From assembly GCF_042677205.1 (NCBI RefSeq), contig NZ_JBHTIU010000061.1, forward strand, positions 1 to 64,000: a stretch of 64,000 bases of DNA. The letters run 5' to 3'. Below are positions 7,393-16,126 of the stretch, piece by piece. Below the pieces are notes generated by a model that saw nothing but the letters and a program-made list of their open reading frames with translations, did not search any database and was not told the DNA's origin. A program made the translations under genes and the position numbers. Positions within the stretch are counted from its first letter, which is position 1. Every line of letters begins with the position of its first letter. Source of the DNA: Paenibacillus_L residui (GTDB taxonomy: Bacteria; Bacillota; Bacilli; Paenibacillales; NBRC-103111).

Positions 7393-10182
7393 ATGTCGGA
7401 AAGTACGAATGCACTAGCCAAGAACCAACCTAGCAGTTTACTTCGCAGAGATGTCCGCTTTCTAGGAAATATACTAGGCGATGTATTAGTGCATCAGGGC
7501 GGGAATGAGCTGCTTGAAATCGTTGAGAAGATCAGAGAGATGAGCAAGACATTGCGAACGCAATTTGATCGGGAGGTTTACAACGAAATTAAAGAAACGA
7601 TCAAATCGTTCGATCCGGATATTCGCCACCAGGTCATCCGGGCGTTCGCCATTTATTTCCAATTAGTCAATATTGCCGAGCAAAATCACCGGATTCGCCG
7701 CAAGAAGGATTATGAGCGTTCTGCGGGAGAGTCTATCCAGCCGGGATCGATCGAAAGCGCGGTTAAAGAGCTTAAAGAAAGGAATCTGGCCGTAGACGAC
7801 GTACTGGAAATTATGGGCCGTATCTCTTTGGAGCTGGTGATCACTGCCCATCCTACGGAGGCTACACGAAGAGCCGTATTGGATATTCACCGCCGGATTT
7901 CCGACGATGTAATGGAACTGGATAATCCCATGCTTACCGTACGGGAGCGGGAGCAGCTTCGCGACAGATTGTTGGCCGAAGTGTTGACTTTATGGCAAAC
8001 CGATGAGCTTCGCGACCGGAAGCCGACGGTTCTGGATGAAGTGAGCAATGGATTATATTATTTCGACGAAACTTTGTTCGATGTGCTTCCGAATGTGTAT
8101 GCAGAAGTGGAGCGCTGCCTGGAGAAATACTACCCGGGTGAAAATTGGCATGTCCCTAATTTTCTAAGATTTGGCTCCTGGATAGGTGGCGACCGAGATG
8201 GTAACCCATCGGTTAAGGCGAACGTAACGTGGCAAACTTTACTTATGCACCGTGAAGTAGCCCTGGCCAAATATGAAGAGGCGCTGCGTACGATGGCCAG
8301 TCATATGACCTTCAGCAAAAATATCGTCAGCGTTACGGATGAATTGCTGCAATCGATCGAGGAGGACCGTTCCCTCGTACAATTAAAGAAGGAAGAACCT
8401 TGGCGCAATGAGAAAGAGCCTTATCGGGTTAAACTGACCTATATGCTGGAGAAGATCCACAATACGGGCAGCCGTAATTCGGAAGAGGAAGGTAAATATT
8501 CGTCACCGAAGCAGTTTATCCAGGATCTGGAGATCATTGAGCGGAGCCTGAGGAATCATTATGCGGACTTTGTAGCGGATCATTACTTGCTGAAGCTGAT
8601 CAGACAAGTGGAGCTATTCGGTTTCCATATGGCGAAGCTGGATATTCGACAGCACAGCAGAGAACACGAATCCGCGATGACCGAGGTTCTTGCACGCATG
8701 GGTATAGTCTCCAACTACTCAGAATTAGATGAAGCCGCGAAGGTTGAGCTTCTCACCGGAGTGTTGAATGATCCCAGGCTGATTACTTCTCCTTACATGG
8801 ATTATTCCGAGTCTACCCAGGAATGTTTGGACGTGTTTAAGACGGTCAAAGAAGCACAGCTTCTCTTCGGCCAGGATTGCATCTCCAGCTACCTGATCAG
8901 TATGACGGAATCGGCCAGTGATTTGTTGGAAGTTATGGTATTCAGCAAGGAAGTCGGATTATATCGTCGTGAGAAGGACGGCAAGGTTCTGTGCACACTG
9001 CAGCCGGTTCCGTTGTTTGAAACGGTGGACGATTTGCACGCGGCTCCGGAAATCATGCGAACACTGTTCGAAATTCCGGCTTACCGGGCCAGCTTGGACG
9101 ACTTGAACCCGCTCCAGGAAATCATGCTAGGATATTCCGACAGCAATAAAGATGGCGGAGTATTAACCGCTAATTGGGAGCTTCGTTCTGCTCTGGAGAA
9201 CATCACCGAGATGGCTAACCAATTTGATATCAAATTGAAGTTCTTCCATGGCCGGGGTGGAGCTCTGGGCCGGGGCGGAATGCCGCTGTACCGGAGTGTT
9301 ATGGCTCAGCCGCCTCAGACGCTGGGCGCCGGTGTCAAGATTACGGAGCAGGGAGAAGTTCTCTCCCAGAGATATTCCGTTAAAGGCATTGCCTACCGGA
9401 GTCTGGAGCAGGCAACCTCTGCTTTAATTAAAGTAGGAATGTACGCCAAGCTTTCACAGAATGAGGCTTGCGCCTCCGAGTGGGAAGAGATTATGGAGCA
9501 GATTTCGCAAGCTTCCCTGAACAAGTATCAGGACCTGGTCTTCAGGGACAAGGACTTCCTGACCTTCTTCAGAGAGTCTACCCCGCTTAAGGAGATTGGG
9601 GAATTGAACATCGGTTCGCGCCCATCGAAGAGAAGCAACAGTGACCGGTTCGAAGATTTGCGGGCAATTCCATGGGTATTCGCATGGACACAATGCCGTT
9701 ATTTATTCCCTGCGTGGTATGCTTCGGGAACCGGCTTGCAGAGCTTCTATAACGACAAACCCGAGAATCTGGCCACGCTTCGGGAGATGTATCAGAAATG
9801 GCCGTTCTTCCGCACGACCATCGATAATTTGCAGATGGCACTAGCCAAAGCCGATTTGAATATTGCTAAGGAATATGGAAGAATGGTGAAGGATCCGTCC
9901 ATCGCCGAGCGTATTTATGAACTAATTCGGGAAGAATATGAATTAACATCGAAGATTCTTCTGCTTATAACCGGGCAGCAAGAAATTATGGATAATGACC
10001 CTAACCTCCAAGAGTCTATTCGCCTGAGGAATCCTTATGTCGATCCTCTAAGCTATATGCAGGTAGAACTGCTTACAGAGTTAAGGGCAATTCGGGAGAA
10101 ACAGGAAGACGACCCAACGCTGCTGCGTGAAGTGCTTCTGACCATTAACGGAATTGCCGCAGGAATGCGCAATACGGGTTAA
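7393..10182 (+). CDS. ppc: Phosphoenolpyruvate carboxylase
   Basis: The product carboxylates phosphoenolpyruvate with bicarbonate to oxaloacetate, refilling the TCA cycle. At 929 residues it has the normal family length. It shows the catalytic histidine in ITAHPTEATRR (His153 counted from this start), the lysine-bearing GYSDSNKDGG, the substrate loop FFHGRGGALGRGG, and the conserved C-terminal RNTG. I chose the ATG at 7393 because GAGGTG at 7381-7386 sits six bases upstream; a GTG at 7384 is in frame but overlaps that site. It stands alone, with hairpins on both sides. Confidence 0.96.
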   Translation: MSESTNALAKNQPSSLLRRDVRFLGNILGDVLVHQGGNELLEIVEKIREMSKTLRTQFDREVYNEIKETIKSFDPDIRHQVIRAFAIYFQLVNIAEQNHRIRRKKDYERSAGESIQPGSIESAVKELKERNLAVDDVLEIMGRISLELVITAHPTEATRRAVLDIHRRISDDVMELDNPMLTVREREQLRDRLLAEVLTLWQTDELRDRKPTVLDEVSNGLYYFDETLFDVLPNVYAEVERCLEKYYPGENWHVPNFLRFGSWIGGDRDGNPSVKANVTWQTLLMHREVALAKYEEALRTMASHMTFSKNIVSVTDELLQSIEEDRSLVQLKKEEPWRNEKEPYRVKLTYMLEKIHNTGSRNSEEEGKYSSPKQFIQDLEIIERSLRNHYADFVADHYLLKLIRQVELFGFHMAKLDIRQHSREHESAMTEVLARMGIVSNYSELDEAAKVELLTGVLNDPRLITSPYMDYSESTQECLDVFKTVKEAQLLFGQDCISSYLISMTESASDLLEVMVFSKEVGLYRREKDGKVLCTLQPVPLFETVDDLHAAPEIMRTLFEIPAYRASLDDLNPLQEIMLGYSDSNKDGGVLTANWELRSALENITEMANQFDIKLKFFHGRGGALGRGGMPLYRSVMAQPPQTLGAGVKITEQGEVLSQRYSVKGIAYRSLEQATSALIKVGMYAKLSQNEACASEWEEIMEQISQASLNKYQDLVFRDKDFLTFFRESTPLKEIGELNIGSRPSKRSNSDRFEDLRAIPWVFAWTQCRYLFPAWYASGTGLQSFYNDKPENLATLREMYQKWPFFRTTIDNLQMALAKADLNIAKEYGRMVKDPSIAERIYELIREEYELTSKILLLITGQQEIMDNDPNLQESIRLRNPYVDPLSYMQVELLTELRAIREKQEDDPTLLREVLLTINGIAAGMRNTG

Positions 10183-10224
10183 GACCGGGCACTGGTCTCA
10201 TCTAGAAACCCTTTTTTACAGTGG

Positions 10225-10258
10225 AGTCGGGAGCCTTCGGGTGCCCGACTTTTTATTT
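10225..10258 (+). terminator. Terminator of ppc
   Basis: AGTCGGG pairs with CCCGACT. The inner part GCC/GGT closes a TTCG loop, and TTTTATTTT follows. It lies 42 bases after the ppc stop. Confidence 0.85.
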
Positions 10259-10448
10259 TGCTTTTTTGGATAAATTCGATTACGATACTAGTTGAAGTGT
10301 TTATAAGGATCCTTGCCTTGCCAATAGGATAGAGTCACATGATGAAGACCATTCTTGTCATCCTTGGGAATGGAGCGGGTCGGGCAAAGATGCTGTTATG
10401 CAATTAAGCTGCGTTCATATTGAGGCGCCGCTTGCTGGGGGAATGGCA

Positions 10449-11021
10449 GTGAATTATGTGGAAACGCGACTAGCTGAGCTGTCCCGCAATGGAGACCGCA
10501 AAGCATTCGCGGAGTTAGTGGACCTATATAAAGATAGAATTTATCATCTGGCCTATCGCATGCTTAGCCAAGCCCATGCCGCTGAGGATATTGTTCAGGA
10601 GACTTTTCTGCGCGTATATAAAAATTTGCACCGGTATGATGAAAAACAGAAGTTTTCCACCTGGATTTACCGGATTGCCACCAACTTATGTATTGACCAA
10701 CTGCGCAAGCGCAAAGCAAATTACTCTTTAGATGCGGAAATGCCGGACGGGGAAGGCGCTGATTGGTATTCAATGCTGCCTAGTGATGATGTTTCACCGG
10801 AAGGGCAGATTCTTCTGTCCGAAACTCAGCAGCAAATTCGTTCAGCCATCGACATGCTGCCGGAAAAATATAAATCGGTTGTAATCCTCCGTTATTTGCA
10901 CGATCTGTCGCTGCAGGAAATCGGGGAAGTGTTGGATATGCCTGTAACGACCGTAAAGACAAGGGTACATCGGGGACGTGAATATTTACGTAAAAGATTG
11001 TCACCGGAATTTGGCGATTAA
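10449..11021 (+). CDS. sigW: ECF RNA polymerase sigma factor SigW
   Basis: About 190 residues contain sigma region 2 (LVDLYKDRIYHLAYRML, AEDIVQETFLRVY, FSTWIYRIATNL) and region 4 (LPEKYKSVVILRYLHDLS, IGEVLDMPVTTVKTRVHRGRE). It resembles B. subtilis SigW throughout, including the LDAE linker. SigW responds to cell-envelope stress. The GTG at 10449 is preferred because a GGGGG tract ends seven bases upstream; an ATG at 10443 is also possible. It is followed by its anti-sigma gene, with a perfect ECF promoter in between. Confidence 0.9.
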   Translation: MNYVETRLAELSRNGDRKAFAELVDLYKDRIYHLAYRMLSQAHAAEDIVQETFLRVYKNLHRYDEKQKFSTWIYRIATNLCIDQLRKRKANYSLDAEMPDGEGADWYSMLPSDDVSPEGQILLSETQQQIRSAIDMLPEKYKSVVILRYLHDLSLQEIGEVLDMPVTTVKTRVHRGREYLRKRLSPEFGD

Positions 11022-11025
11022 AAAA

Positions 11026-11051
11026 TGAAACATTCTGTAGTTTGTTTCGTA
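11026..11051 (+). promoter_or_regulatory. SigW-type ECF promoter in front of rsiW
   Basis: TGAAAC at 11026-11031 and CGTA at 11048-11051 are separated by exactly 16 bases, matching the known SigW consensus (TGAAAC-N16-CGTA). It lies between the sigW stop and the rsiW start, so it would drive the anti-sigma gene (and anything reading through) rather than sigW itself. Confidence 0.7.
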
Positions 11052-11086
11052 TGGTAATAAACAATGGAGGAAAGGGGCAGTTCAAT

Positions 11087-11692
11087 ATGGATTGCAAGGG
11101 AGCCCTCCGATGGATTCACGACTATTTGGATGGGAATCTAGACAGGGCTGAGTCGCTTGAGTTGAAAGAGCATCTTATAGCATGCCCTGACTGCAAGCAA
11201 AGGTTTAAGCAGATGGAGCGCGCCGAAGCGATGATCCGGTCGATGCCTCGCATCTCTGCACCTGACGGCTTGACCAGCCGAATTATGGCCAGCCTCCCGG
11301 AATCAAGAAAGACAAATCGTTGGATCGATTGGATTAAACGCCATCCAGCCATATCTGTAGCCTCCGTTTTTTTGCTTGTCATGCTGAGCAGCTTTCTAAC
11401 CCTTTGGAACCAGGATACGGATTTCGTCGTCAAGGGAAAGAACCTCGACCAAGTGGTGATTAAAGGAAACACCGTGTATGTGCCGGCCGGACATACCATA
11501 GTGGGCGACTTAATGGTGAAGAACGGCAATATCCAGATTGAAGGGGATGTCGAGGGAAGCGTAGTGGTCGTTGACGGAAGCTATCAGTTGGCTTCAACGG
11601 CTACCATATCCGGCCAAATCAAAGAAATTGACCAAGCGCTTGGCTGGCTGTGGTTTAAATTGAATGAAGCGTTCTCCTTGTTTTCCAAGTGA
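11087..11692 (+). CDS. rsiW: Anti-sigma-W factor, zinc-finger membrane protein
   Basis: From the ATG at 11087 (GGAGGAAAGGGG just upstream) the protein has 201 residues. The N-terminal cytoplasmic part carries the zinc anti-sigma motif HLIACPDC near residues 30-37, followed by one membrane segment near residues 80-100 (ISVASVFLLVMLSS). The extracellular part has short beta repeats with alternating GN/GD turns (KGNTVYVPAGHTIVGD, KNGNIQIEGDVEG), resembling a bactofilin-type fold. It should bind SigW until regulated proteolysis releases it. The position directly after sigW supports the pairing. Confidence 0.87.
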   Translation: MDCKGALRWIHDYLDGNLDRAESLELKEHLIACPDCKQRFKQMERAEAMIRSMPRISAPDGLTSRIMASLPESRKTNRWIDWIKRHPAISVASVFLLVMLSSFLTLWNQDTDFVVKGKNLDQVVIKGNTVYVPAGHTIVGDLMVKNGNIQIEGDVEGSVVVVDGSYQLASTATISGQIKEIDQALGWLWFKLNEAFSLFSK

Positions 11693-11710
11693 TTGCCGGT
11701 GTGGCTTTCC

Positions 11711-11746
11711 AACCTCCCACTTATTTTCATAAAGGGGAGGTTTTTT
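11711..11746 (+). terminator. Terminator of sigW-rsiW
   Basis: AACCTCCC and GGGAGGTT form an 8 bp stem around a 16-base loop and are followed by TTTT. Confidence 0.75.
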
Positions 11747-11824
11747 GTTGAAAATATGATATGATTTAATATAAAGAGACAAAGGAATCCGCTGATTTTA
11801 CTCGGTTCCAATGGGGGAACGCTA

Positions 11825-12649
11825 ATGGATTACTTTACCGACCTAACGCTCAAAGATTCCATTAAAGATATAGTCGATATAACGATTGTAAGCTACGTAA
11901 TTTATAAATTAATTCTCCTTCTTCGGGGCACGCGTGCGATTCAACTGTTGAAAGGGATTATCGTGGTGTTCATTGCCTGGGGCATTAGTCTCTGGTTTCA
12001 GTTGAACACTCTGCAGTGGATGATGAATCAGATGTTTACGTTCGGGGTGATGGGCGTTCTGATCATTTTCCAGCCTGAGCTTCGACGCGCCTTGGAGCAG
12101 TTGGGCCGCGGGAAGCTGTTCAGCCGTTCATCGAACGAGGAGAATCAGGAGATTAACCGAATCATCAGCGAGATCATGAAGACCATCATGAATTTATCCC
12201 GCAGGCGGATCGGCGCTTTAATCGTGTTCGAAAGACAGACGGGATTGAACGAATATATCGAGTCCGGGACACGGGTCGAATCGGAAATCAGTGCCGAGCT
12301 GCTGATTAACATTTTCATTCCGAATACCCCCCTGCATGATGGCGCAGTAATTATTCGCGGAAGCCGGCTTATGGCGGCGGGATGCTATCTGCCGCTTTCT
12401 GAAAATCCGTTTATAAGCAAGGAATTGGGTACCCGGCACCGGGCGGCGATAGGAATGAGTGAAGTCTCGGATGCGATCAGTGTTGTCGTGTCGGAGGAGA
12501 CGGGCCAGATCTCGCTTGCCCTTAACGGTCTGGTCGTGAGAGATATCAAGGAGGAGTCGCTGATCTCCAAACTGTACGAGGAGTTAAAGACACCGGCTAA
12601 AGCCAAGAGGGGCTCCTTCTGGAAATGGGGGCGGAAGCAGAATGGATAA
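11825..12649 (+). CDS. cdaA: Diadenylate cyclase CdaA (c-di-AMP synthase)
   Basis: The 274-residue protein begins with three hydrophobic segments (to about residue 85), followed by a DAC domain with the two signature motifs DGA (172-174) and RHR (204-206). It condenses two ATP to cyclic di-AMP at the membrane. It overlaps cdaR by 8 bp and is followed by glmM, the conserved cdaA-cdaR-glmM order of Firmicutes, where CdaR and GlmM modulate the cyclase. c-di-AMP links cell-wall and potassium homeostasis. Confidence 0.95.
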   Translation: MDYFTDLTLKDSIKDIVDITIVSYVIYKLILLLRGTRAIQLLKGIIVVFIAWGISLWFQLNTLQWMMNQMFTFGVMGVLIIFQPELRRALEQLGRGKLFSRSSNEENQEINRIISEIMKTIMNLSRRRIGALIVFERQTGLNEYIESGTRVESEISAELLINIFIPNTPLHDGAVIIRGSRLMAAGCYLPLSENPFISKELGTRHRAAIGMSEVSDAISVVVSEETGQISLALNGLVVRDIKEESLISKLYEELKTPAKAKRGSFWKWGRKQNG

Positions 12650-13871
12650 ATGGCTGAGAAATAATACCGTCGTTAAAATCATCGCCCTTCTGCTCGGAGT
12701 ACTGTTATGGGCTGTTGTACGCAGCATCGATGTGCAGAGCCCCGGTGGATCGGTAAGCAATCTGACCGGTGATTTAAGATACAACAATGTGAAAATTGAA
12801 GCGGAATATGATGAAAGCCAATATAAGGTTTCCTTGATAGATCCTTCGGAAGTCGCCGTTATCCTCAGAGGGAAGCCCTCGGATTTGAAGAAGGCCTCTA
12901 TCAAATCCTTCAAGGTCAAGGCGGATTTGACCAAATATTCGTCCGGAACGTACACCGTCTTCCTTCATTCTTCGGGCCTGCCGGATAACGTAACCGCGGA
13001 GATTATTCCCCAAGCGGTCAGAGTGGTCATCGAAGAGAAGCAAATGAAAGAAGTGGATGTTATAATAACTCCTGTAGGGATACCTGCAGAAGGGTTTAAA
13101 GTGGGGAATCCCATTGTCTCCCCGAGCCGTGTATATGTAACCGTGCCTGAAAGTCGTCTGGACGATGTCGATTCGGCGCGGGCCGAAGTCAACGTGGACG
13201 GAGCCAACTCATCAGTGAGCAAGCAGGTTACATTAACGGTATACGACAAGGACGGGAATCCGATGGACGATCTCGAGGTAAGCCCGCGAGTAGTGGATGT
13301 GGAGGTTCCGGTGACCAGTCCGTTCAAGCTGATGCCTCTGCAGATCAAGCTTGTCGGCCAGCCGGATCCGGGATATAGCGTGTTGTCGGTGAAGCAGAGC
13401 GTAGAGCAGGTTACGGTATTCGCTCCTCAAGAGGTCCTGGACCAGATGGAATTTTACGAAGGACCGCAGATCGATTTGACGGGCATGCACGAGTCCAAAA
13501 CGATAACGCTCGATCTTGTTCCGAAAGCCCAGATCATTAATCTCAATCCGACGAAAGTGGAGGTTGCGGTGGAAATCGCCCCTTCGGCGACACGGACCTT
13601 TACCAATCACAAGATAGAGATAGTTGGAGTCGGGGACAACCTGGTCGCTAATCTGGTGACTCCGGAAACCGGAAAGCTGGATGTCACGCTGGAAGGAGCG
13701 CCCGAGCTGCTCAATCAGATGAAAGCAGCGGACCTGCAAGCTGTTGTCGATGTCAGCAATCTTCCGCCGGGTCAATACGAATTGCCGATTAACTTGAATT
13801 TGCCGCCTTTCATTAAGAAAGCTGCAGAACAGCAGGAAATCAAGGCAACGGTTGAAGTTAAAGAAAAGTAG
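12642..13871 (+). CDS. cdaR: CdaA regulatory protein CdaR (YbbR domains)
   Basis: The protein has 409 residues: an N-terminal membrane anchor (residues 9-26, VVKIIALLLGVLLWAVV) and several extracytoplasmic YbbR-type beta domains of about 80 residues each, seen as recurring VxVxxxGxPxxGY patterns. It is somewhat shorter than the 483-residue B. subtilis protein, so it may carry fewer repeats. The start overlaps the end of cdaA by 8 bp, supporting coupled translation. The role is to bind CdaA and adjust its activity. Confidence 0.9.
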   Translation: MDKWLRNNTVVKIIALLLGVLLWAVVRSIDVQSPGGSVSNLTGDLRYNNVKIEAEYDESQYKVSLIDPSEVAVILRGKPSDLKKASIKSFKVKADLTKYSSGTYTVFLHSSGLPDNVTAEIIPQAVRVVIEEKQMKEVDVIITPVGIPAEGFKVGNPIVSPSRVYVTVPESRLDDVDSARAEVNVDGANSSVSKQVTLTVYDKDGNPMDDLEVSPRVVDVEVPVTSPFKLMPLQIKLVGQPDPGYSVLSVKQSVEQVTVFAPQEVLDQMEFYEGPQIDLTGMHESKTITLDLVPKAQIINLNPTKVEVAVEIAPSATRTFTNHKIEIVGVGDNLVANLVTPETGKLDVTLEGAPELLNQMKAADLQAVVDVSNLPPGQYELPINLNLPPFIKKAAEQQEIKATVEVKEK

Positions 13872-13920
13872 CAAGTGAAGGAAGAAACATTAATTAAGCT
13901 AATAAGAGGAGAAATTATAT

Positions 13921-15261
13921 ATGGGGAAATATTTTGGCACGGACGGAGTCCGGGGGATTGCGAATGAAGAGCTTACCCCGGAGCTAGCCTACAAGATTGG
14001 CCGCTGCGGAGGTTTCGTACTCGCGGGGCAGGTGAACCGTCCTAAAGTACTGATCGGCCGGGATACACGCATTTCCGGCCCTATGCTGGAGGCTGCATTG
14101 GTTGCCGGTTTGCTCTCTATCGGAGCGGATGTAATTAGGCTTGGTGTGATTACAACACCGGGGGTCGCGTATTTGACCCGCAAGCTTAAGGCGGACGCCG
14201 GGGTCATGATCTCGGCATCTCATAATCCGGTTGAGGACAACGGGATTAAGTTCTTCGGCGGTGATGGCTTCAAGCTGTCCGATGAGACGGAGCTCGAAAT
14301 TGAGAAGCTGCTGGAAGCCGGGGAAGACCAGCTCCCCCGGCCGACGGGGGCGAATGTGGGCACCGTTACGGATGATGAGGAAGCTAAATATGAGTATTCC
14401 AACTATATTAAGACAACTGTCAAATCGTCCTTCTCCAGTTTGAAGATCGTATTGGATTGCGCCCATGGCGCAGCTTATGAGCTGGCGCCCAAGATTTTCC
14501 GGGAGCTGGGGGCAGAGGTAATCAGCATCGGAGATGCGCCTAACGGAGTGAATATCAACGACCGGTGCGGCTCCACCCACCCTGAAGCGCTGGCTGCGGA
14601 AGTTCTGCGTCACGGTGCCGATCTAGGCTTGTCCTTCGACGGGGACGCCGATCGCCTTATTGCCATTGATGATAAGGGCGAAGAGGTGGATGGAGATTAT
14701 ATACTGACGATAATCGGCGAAGCGATGAAGCTGGATGGCCGATTGAAGCAAAATACGGTGGTAACTACCGTGATGAGCAATCTGGGCTTCTTCAAAGCGG
14801 CCAGAGAGCTTGGATTCAATACAGCACAGACGGCTGTCGGGGACCGCTATGTGATGGAGGAAATGCGCAAGGGCGGTTACAACATCGGCGGCGAGCAGTC
14901 CGGCCATATCATTCTGTTGGACTACAATACGACCGGAGATGGAATGCTGTCCGCTCTGCAGCTTGTGGATACCGTTATTCAATCAGGCAAAAAATTAAGC
15001 GAGTTAAAGCTTAAGATGCAGAAATTCCCTCAGGTGCTGATCAATGTGAAGGTAACGGACAAGAGCAAGCTGGCTGGGAATGAGTCTATTGCACAAGCCA
15101 TTCAAGAGGTGGAGGCGAAGCTCGGAGAAGACGGCCGGGTTCTGGTTCGTCCCTCCGGTACCGAGGCGCTGGTGCGGGTCATGGTAGAAGGTCCGGATAA
15201 AGCTCTGATTGAGGACTACGGCAACCAAATTGCGGAGGTCATCCGTAAGGAGTTATGTTAG
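13921..15261 (+). CDS. glmM: Phosphoglucosamine mutase
   Basis: GlmM converts glucosamine-6-phosphate to glucosamine-1-phosphate for UDP-GlcNAc and peptidoglycan synthesis. The 446 residues show the active-site serine Ser100 in ISASHNP, the metal loop DGDADR near residue 240, and the phosphate-binding RPSGTE near the C-terminus. A clear AGAGGAG site precedes the ATG. It follows cdaA-cdaR and precedes glmS, so both hexosamine steps are adjacent. Confidence 0.97.
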   Translation: MGKYFGTDGVRGIANEELTPELAYKIGRCGGFVLAGQVNRPKVLIGRDTRISGPMLEAALVAGLLSIGADVIRLGVITTPGVAYLTRKLKADAGVMISASHNPVEDNGIKFFGGDGFKLSDETELEIEKLLEAGEDQLPRPTGANVGTVTDDEEAKYEYSNYIKTTVKSSFSSLKIVLDCAHGAAYELAPKIFRELGAEVISIGDAPNGVNINDRCGSTHPEALAAEVLRHGADLGLSFDGDADRLIAIDDKGEEVDGDYILTIIGEAMKLDGRLKQNTVVTTVMSNLGFFKAARELGFNTAQTAVGDRYVMEEMRKGGYNIGGEQSGHIILLDYNTTGDGMLSALQLVDTVIQSGKKLSELKLKMQKFPQVLINVKVTDKSKLAGNESIAQAIQEVEAKLGEDGRVLVRPSGTEALVRVMVEGPDKALIEDYGNQIAEVIRKELC

Positions 15262-15319
15262 TTTTAATTGATTTTATTAAGATCCAGGTCTAATCCAATA
15301 TACTTATAAAGACAAGATC

Positions 15320-15372
15320 AGCCTTGCTGCGAGTCTAAGGGACCTATTCCCGGGCCGCGCAGGGCTTTTTTT
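15320..15372 (+). terminator. Terminator after glmM
   Basis: AGCCTTGC pairs with GCAGGGCT (one G-U) around a long loop, followed by seven T. It separates the cdaA-glmM unit from the ribozyme-controlled glmS. Confidence 0.75.
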
Positions 15373-15747
15373 GACTGTGGATTCCTACTAAGCATAAAAA
15401 ACCGTTAATCCATCATCACGACCTAAATAGAGCTATGACTACGCAAGGGATGGATACGAGTAACGTAGATGCTTTCTACCACAGTGTGATCTCTGCATCC
15501 CCAAAGTCCTACTTGAGCTGAATACGAGTGACCCGATATTTTTGTCTAAATGAGACTATAGGACAATAGAAGTAAGAAATGAATCCAAAGTAGAGTATGG
15601 GACGAGAAAAATTAGATGCTGTGAGACATGGACAAAGCTTCGGAAACATGGGGAATAGGCGGTTAATCTATTTAATAATTTTGGTGGAAAAGGCGGATAA
15701 TTAGCTGCGACTAATCTACCGTTTTTTCAATAATTTTGTTAAGAGAG
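15373..15747. other. Intergenic region between glmM and the glmS leader
   Basis: I see no open frame with a ribosome binding site and no RNA element here. Two short related AT-rich segments (GGTTAATCTATTTAATAATTT near 15660 and the segment near 15712-15736) suggest degraded repeats. Confidence 0.4.
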
Positions 15748-15776
15748 TTGCTTTGGGACACAAAAATCAATATTAT
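15748..15776 (+). promoter_or_regulatory. Promoter of the glmS leader
   Basis: TTGCTT (15748-15753) and TATTAT (15771-15776) have a 17-base spacer and lie about 55 bases upstream of the ribozyme cleavage site. Confidence 0.5.
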
Positions 15777-15830
15777 GTATATTAGATTTTTTACTCATAT
15801 GTAGAAAGGTGGGCAGAAGCAGCAATTTCA

Positions 15831-16030
15831 ATAGCGCCAGAACTTGTGCAGGCTGCGGAGATTCCCGGGATCATCTTAATGATTCAGGGGATAAAGCCGG
15901 CAAGTTGACGAGGTGAAGGTGTTCGAAGTTTTCGGCGGGGACCTTCCGGCAGCCATCAACTGCCGTAAGTTGGACGGCAAACCATCCGGGTGACCGGGTG
16001 AACAAGAGTCCATCTTGATTCCATAGTGAA
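15831..16030 (+). promoter_or_regulatory. glmS self-cleaving riboswitch
   Basis: The conserved core AGCGCCAGAACTTG of the glmS ribozyme is present, with cleavage expected between A15833 and G15834. Downstream segments such as GACGAGGTG and the GGCGGGGACC/GGCAGCCATC region match the P2-P4 core. In the known system glucosamine-6-phosphate triggers self-cleavage and lowers glmS mRNA. The 3' limit is approximate. A near-perfect hairpin (16039-16061) and a 12 bp palindrome (16062-16073) sit between it and the glmS ribosome binding site. Confidence 0.93.
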
Positions 16031-16126
16031 GGCAAGGCGAGGATGCGAGAATCGCACCCTCTAGCTTAAGCTATGCATTCTTTGACAATCGTCAGAAGAC
16101 GAACATATCGAGAGGGGATCTTATTT

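Noticed and set aside
13233..13874. Long minus-strand frame opposite cdaR
   Set aside because: It is a shadow of cdaR in a GC-balanced region without start signals, and the cdaR frame is well supported.
16039..16073. Terminator between glmS ribozyme and glmS
   Set aside because: The hairpin and palindrome have no T run, and termination here would prevent glmS expression; it is left as leader structure.
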